Source: Leptodactylus fallax | Taxonomy: Eukaryota > Chordata > Amphibia > Anura > Leptodactylidae | Assembly: GCA_947044405.1 (NCBI GenBank) | Contig: CAMRHE010000021.1 | Span: 6,804,501 to 6,868,500, forward strand | Reading direction: 5' to 3' | DNA: 64,000 bases | Notes under the pieces: model-generated | Databases searched by the model: none | What the model saw: only the letters and a program-made list of their open reading frames with translations | Told to the model about the DNA's origin: nothing | Shown here: in pieces, positions 62,901-64,000 of the stretch | How the letters are laid out: each line of letters opens with the position of its first letter | Numbering within the stretch: the stretch's first letter is position 1 | Program-made: the position numbers and the translations under genes

Positions 62901-63068
62901 TCTGCCCCCAAAGGACAGAGACACAGGTAACATCAATTTGTGAGATTTTTCAGAAGATACCTGACTGCCTGAGTGGTTCGTCTGAATACCACTCAGGCCC
63001 TGAAGTTTTCCGCTGGTGTATGTGGTTTGATGGAACAGTCTCGGATGAGGTGACCCGGTTTGCCGCAA
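59913..63068 (-). CDS. pol: Pol of a third Ty3/Gypsy element, open but lacking a chromodomain
   Basis: This 1051-codon frame encodes protease, RT, RNase H and integrase. Numbered from 63068 (the first ~43 residues are probably translated only by -1 frameshifting, or not at all): protease ALVDSGAAT at 62-70, RT YLDD at 374-377, RNase H EVDASEVGVG near 521, then the integrase zinc module HPGF...CETCAKM, and the catalytic MDFITDLP, VSDRGVQF near 833 and NGQTERFN near 870. GDRVWLSTRNL and YIGPYFI form the GPY/F-type module. Family members of this type usually continue into a chromodomain. Here the frame ends soon after NVHFIPVPG with an unrelated tail, which suggests 3' truncation. No 3' LTR was found. 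Confidence 0.88.
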   Translation of the reverse strand: MRQTGSPHPRLFHQTTYTSGKLQGLSGIQTNHSGSQVSSEKSHKLMLPVSLSFGGRSVSGQALVDSGAATNFVKFSFVSALRIELVSLDTPLLVTGADFTPLARGKIRFKTPLLSLQVGSIHTELMSFFLMEDLSSDIILGLPWLDLHDPTFDWPKKELVKWGNQCSSHCIALHASDCLSEETLLPEFLSDFHDVFDPKASEVLPPHRPYDCAIELLPDSKYPKGRIFNLSAPEREAMRDYTQDSLLKGHIRPSQSPMGAGFFFVKKKDGGLRPCIDYRELNKITVKNQYPLPLIPDLFNQIVGARWFSKIDLRGAYNLIWIREGDEWKTAFNTPEGHFEYLVMPFGLCNAPAVFQHFINDIFRDLLGRYVVVYLDDILVFSPDWATHIEHVRSVLLLLRQNSLFAKLSKCLFGVQMVTFLGYVITPDSFCMDPLKVMAIKNWERPSNLKALQRFLGFSNYYRKFIKNFSSIVKPLTDLTKKGADVTKWTPEAEQAFVHLKKSFVEAPVLVPPDYERPFIIEVDASEVGVGAVLSQGSENFTCLQPVAFFSRKFSPMQRNYDVGNRELLAIKWAFEEWRHFLEGAKHQITVFTDHKNLLYLDSAKRLSPRQARWALFFTRFHFVVTYRPGSKNVRADALSRSFGPSGAPKDVPDKILSPGVVLAIITPALATLVVNSQDLAPSNTPTGKLFVPPNLRFRVLEEIHCSTLTGHPGFAGTKYLLSRSYWWPSWSRDVCEFVAACETCAKMKTPRRLPEGLLHPLPIPKRPWSHLSMDFITDLPCSQGKTVIWVVVDRFSKMCHFVPLKKIPSAKSLVSFFINHILRLHGVPENIVSDRGVQFVSRFWKEFCGRLGVSLSFSSAFHPETNGQTERFNQTLEQYLRCFVSDAQEKWRTFLPLAEFAINNRVNVTTKMSPFYCNYGFNPRYSSLRSTESVNPTAEQTYQRLCTVWAQARLSLVKAQEYQKRQANKRRLPGPEYRVGDRVWLSTRNLRLRVPSGKFAPRYIGPYFISELINPVSFKLQLPSSFHIHNVHFIPVPGSIDPFAFRFVPL

Positions 63069-63872
63069 TACAGGCAGAGATGATTCCGGAGACGATATTC
63101 TCGTCTAGCCTTGGTATCCAGTGCTCCTAACTGCATAGGCTCATTTCCATGGGTGACAGAAGGAGAAACAGATTTTTTAACAGAAAGAGAGGGATAGACA
63201 GAAGACTTAGTGGGAGCAATCCGCCCACCCTCTCTTTACGATTGTCCTGGAGTCTCCTGTCAATGCGGACGGCTAAGGTCATGGCCTTTTCTAAGGTAGG
63301 AGGATCAGGGTGACCTACCCAGACTCCTTCACTGAATCATTCAGGCCCTGTTTAAAAAGAGCTTTCAAAGCGGAGTCACACCAACCTGCTGTTATACTCA
63401 ACTTCCGAAACTCAGAGCAGTAAGTTTCAGTGGATAGTTTACCTTGCTGGAGGGTAAGAAGTTGGGACTTGGCAAGTCCAATTTGATCAGGCTCAGCATA
63501 AATGGCCCCCAAAGACTTAAAAATTTTTTCCAGATCTGTCCACTCCTCTGCCTCAGGGGGGAGTTTAAGGGCCCAAGTCTGTGGATCCCCCTGTAAGAGG
63601 GAAATGACCACCCCCACCATCTGAGACTGCAACGCATGAGGGTTGACACGAAAATACAACAGACATGATTCCCTGAACGTCTCAAATTTACCTCGGTCCC
63701 CTGAAAACCTATCCGGGAGTAACATTTTAACCCTGGGAAGGGAAATGACAGCAGGTGGTGTAGCAGCGGCCTCAGCTTGATTCTGGGTGAGAGTGTGTAC
63801 CTGATTGGCCAGCTCAGACACCAAACCTGCCAAACCCTCCATTCAAGTCGCAAGGTCCTGAATAGAAGCCAT
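63035..63872 (-). pseudogene. Gag of the third Gypsy element, broken
   Basis: The ATG at 63872 opens a short frame that stops at its tenth codon (TGA where the neighbouring Met continues), then resumes as 63842-63315 with a capsid-like sequence (LPDRFSGDRGKFETFRESC, LLQGDPQTWALKL, LSTETYCSEFRKL). That frame ends at a TAG after an indel. The CCHC knuckle CLYCGKPGHLIRDC at 63035-63076 is in yet another frame relative to the capsid part and lies in +1 relative to pol. No gag product is expected without suppression. The 5' leader and LTR lie beyond position 64000. Confidence 0.85.
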
Positions 63873-64000
63873 GCCAGTAATGAGTAGAAGGGTTAAAGTT
63901 TTAGTTTTTTTTTTTAGGGCCTGCTATTCTGTAAGGGAATTGCCAGTTGAGCAATTCTCCAGTGCTGCAGCAAAAACCTGAGAGGAAGGGAATACAGAGA

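Overview
The window looks like TE-saturated vertebrate nuclear DNA, most probably from an anuran amphibian. The reasons are the mixture of Ty3/Gypsy LTR elements, several Tc1-family transposons, an L2-like LINE, hAT-type and TTAA-flanked MITEs, A+T-rich non-coding spacers and CpG-rich minisatellite-bearing elements of a kind I associate with frog genomes. The species assignment is an inference. I found no host protein-coding gene, tRNA or rRNA; every convincing coding region belongs to a mobile element.

Layout, 1-20.6 kb. A deleted Tc1 transposase (1-880) is fused to a fragment of a diverged TTAA-type repeat (881-3269) that carries a hAT MITE. Next comes an apparently complete, young Ty3/Gypsy element (3270-11881) with near-identical LTRs, an open gag, an open pol and a well-formed -1 frameshift signal (slippery heptamer plus predicted pseudoknot) at the gag-pol overlap. 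From 11.9 to 17 kb there are Tc1 fossils, foldback repeats, a Tc1-derived MITE and a pair of adjacent hairpins that share a loop sequence. A 3.6-kb TTAA-flanked element (17019-20587) is related to the 881-3269 fragment.

Layout, 20.6-41.9 kb. A minus-strand L2-like LINE (about 27665 to 23165) is interrupted by a TTAA MITE and by a Tc1 element (24750-26176) whose 338-aa transposase is fully open with an intact DD34E triad. After gene-poor sequence come several foldback MITEs, a U2 snRNA-headed polyadenylated chimeric retrosequence (32519-33476) with a 14-bp target duplication, simple repeats, and the first members of a hAT-type family carrying 31-bp minisatellite arrays.

Layout, 41.9-64 kb. 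A minus-strand Mag-like Gypsy element (41946-46593) has 177-bp LTRs, a perfect 17-nt serine-tRNA-type primer site and two reading-frame breaks, each one extra A in an A-run. Two more minisatellite-bearing hAT elements follow (46857-47720 and 48163-49143). Then come a 625-bp foldback MITE, two dead Tc1 elements (52932-54179 with a LINE 3' end inside; 54356-55933), a 2.2-kb hAT-type element with arrays (56708-58930), and a third minus-strand Gypsy element (59913 to beyond the window end) with open pol but broken gag.

The most interesting structure is the minisatellite-bearing hAT-type family. Three copies share a CpG-rich core enclosed by inverted arms, with consensus 5' splice sites pointing outward on both strands, and a palindrome that differs between copies by paired changes in both arms.
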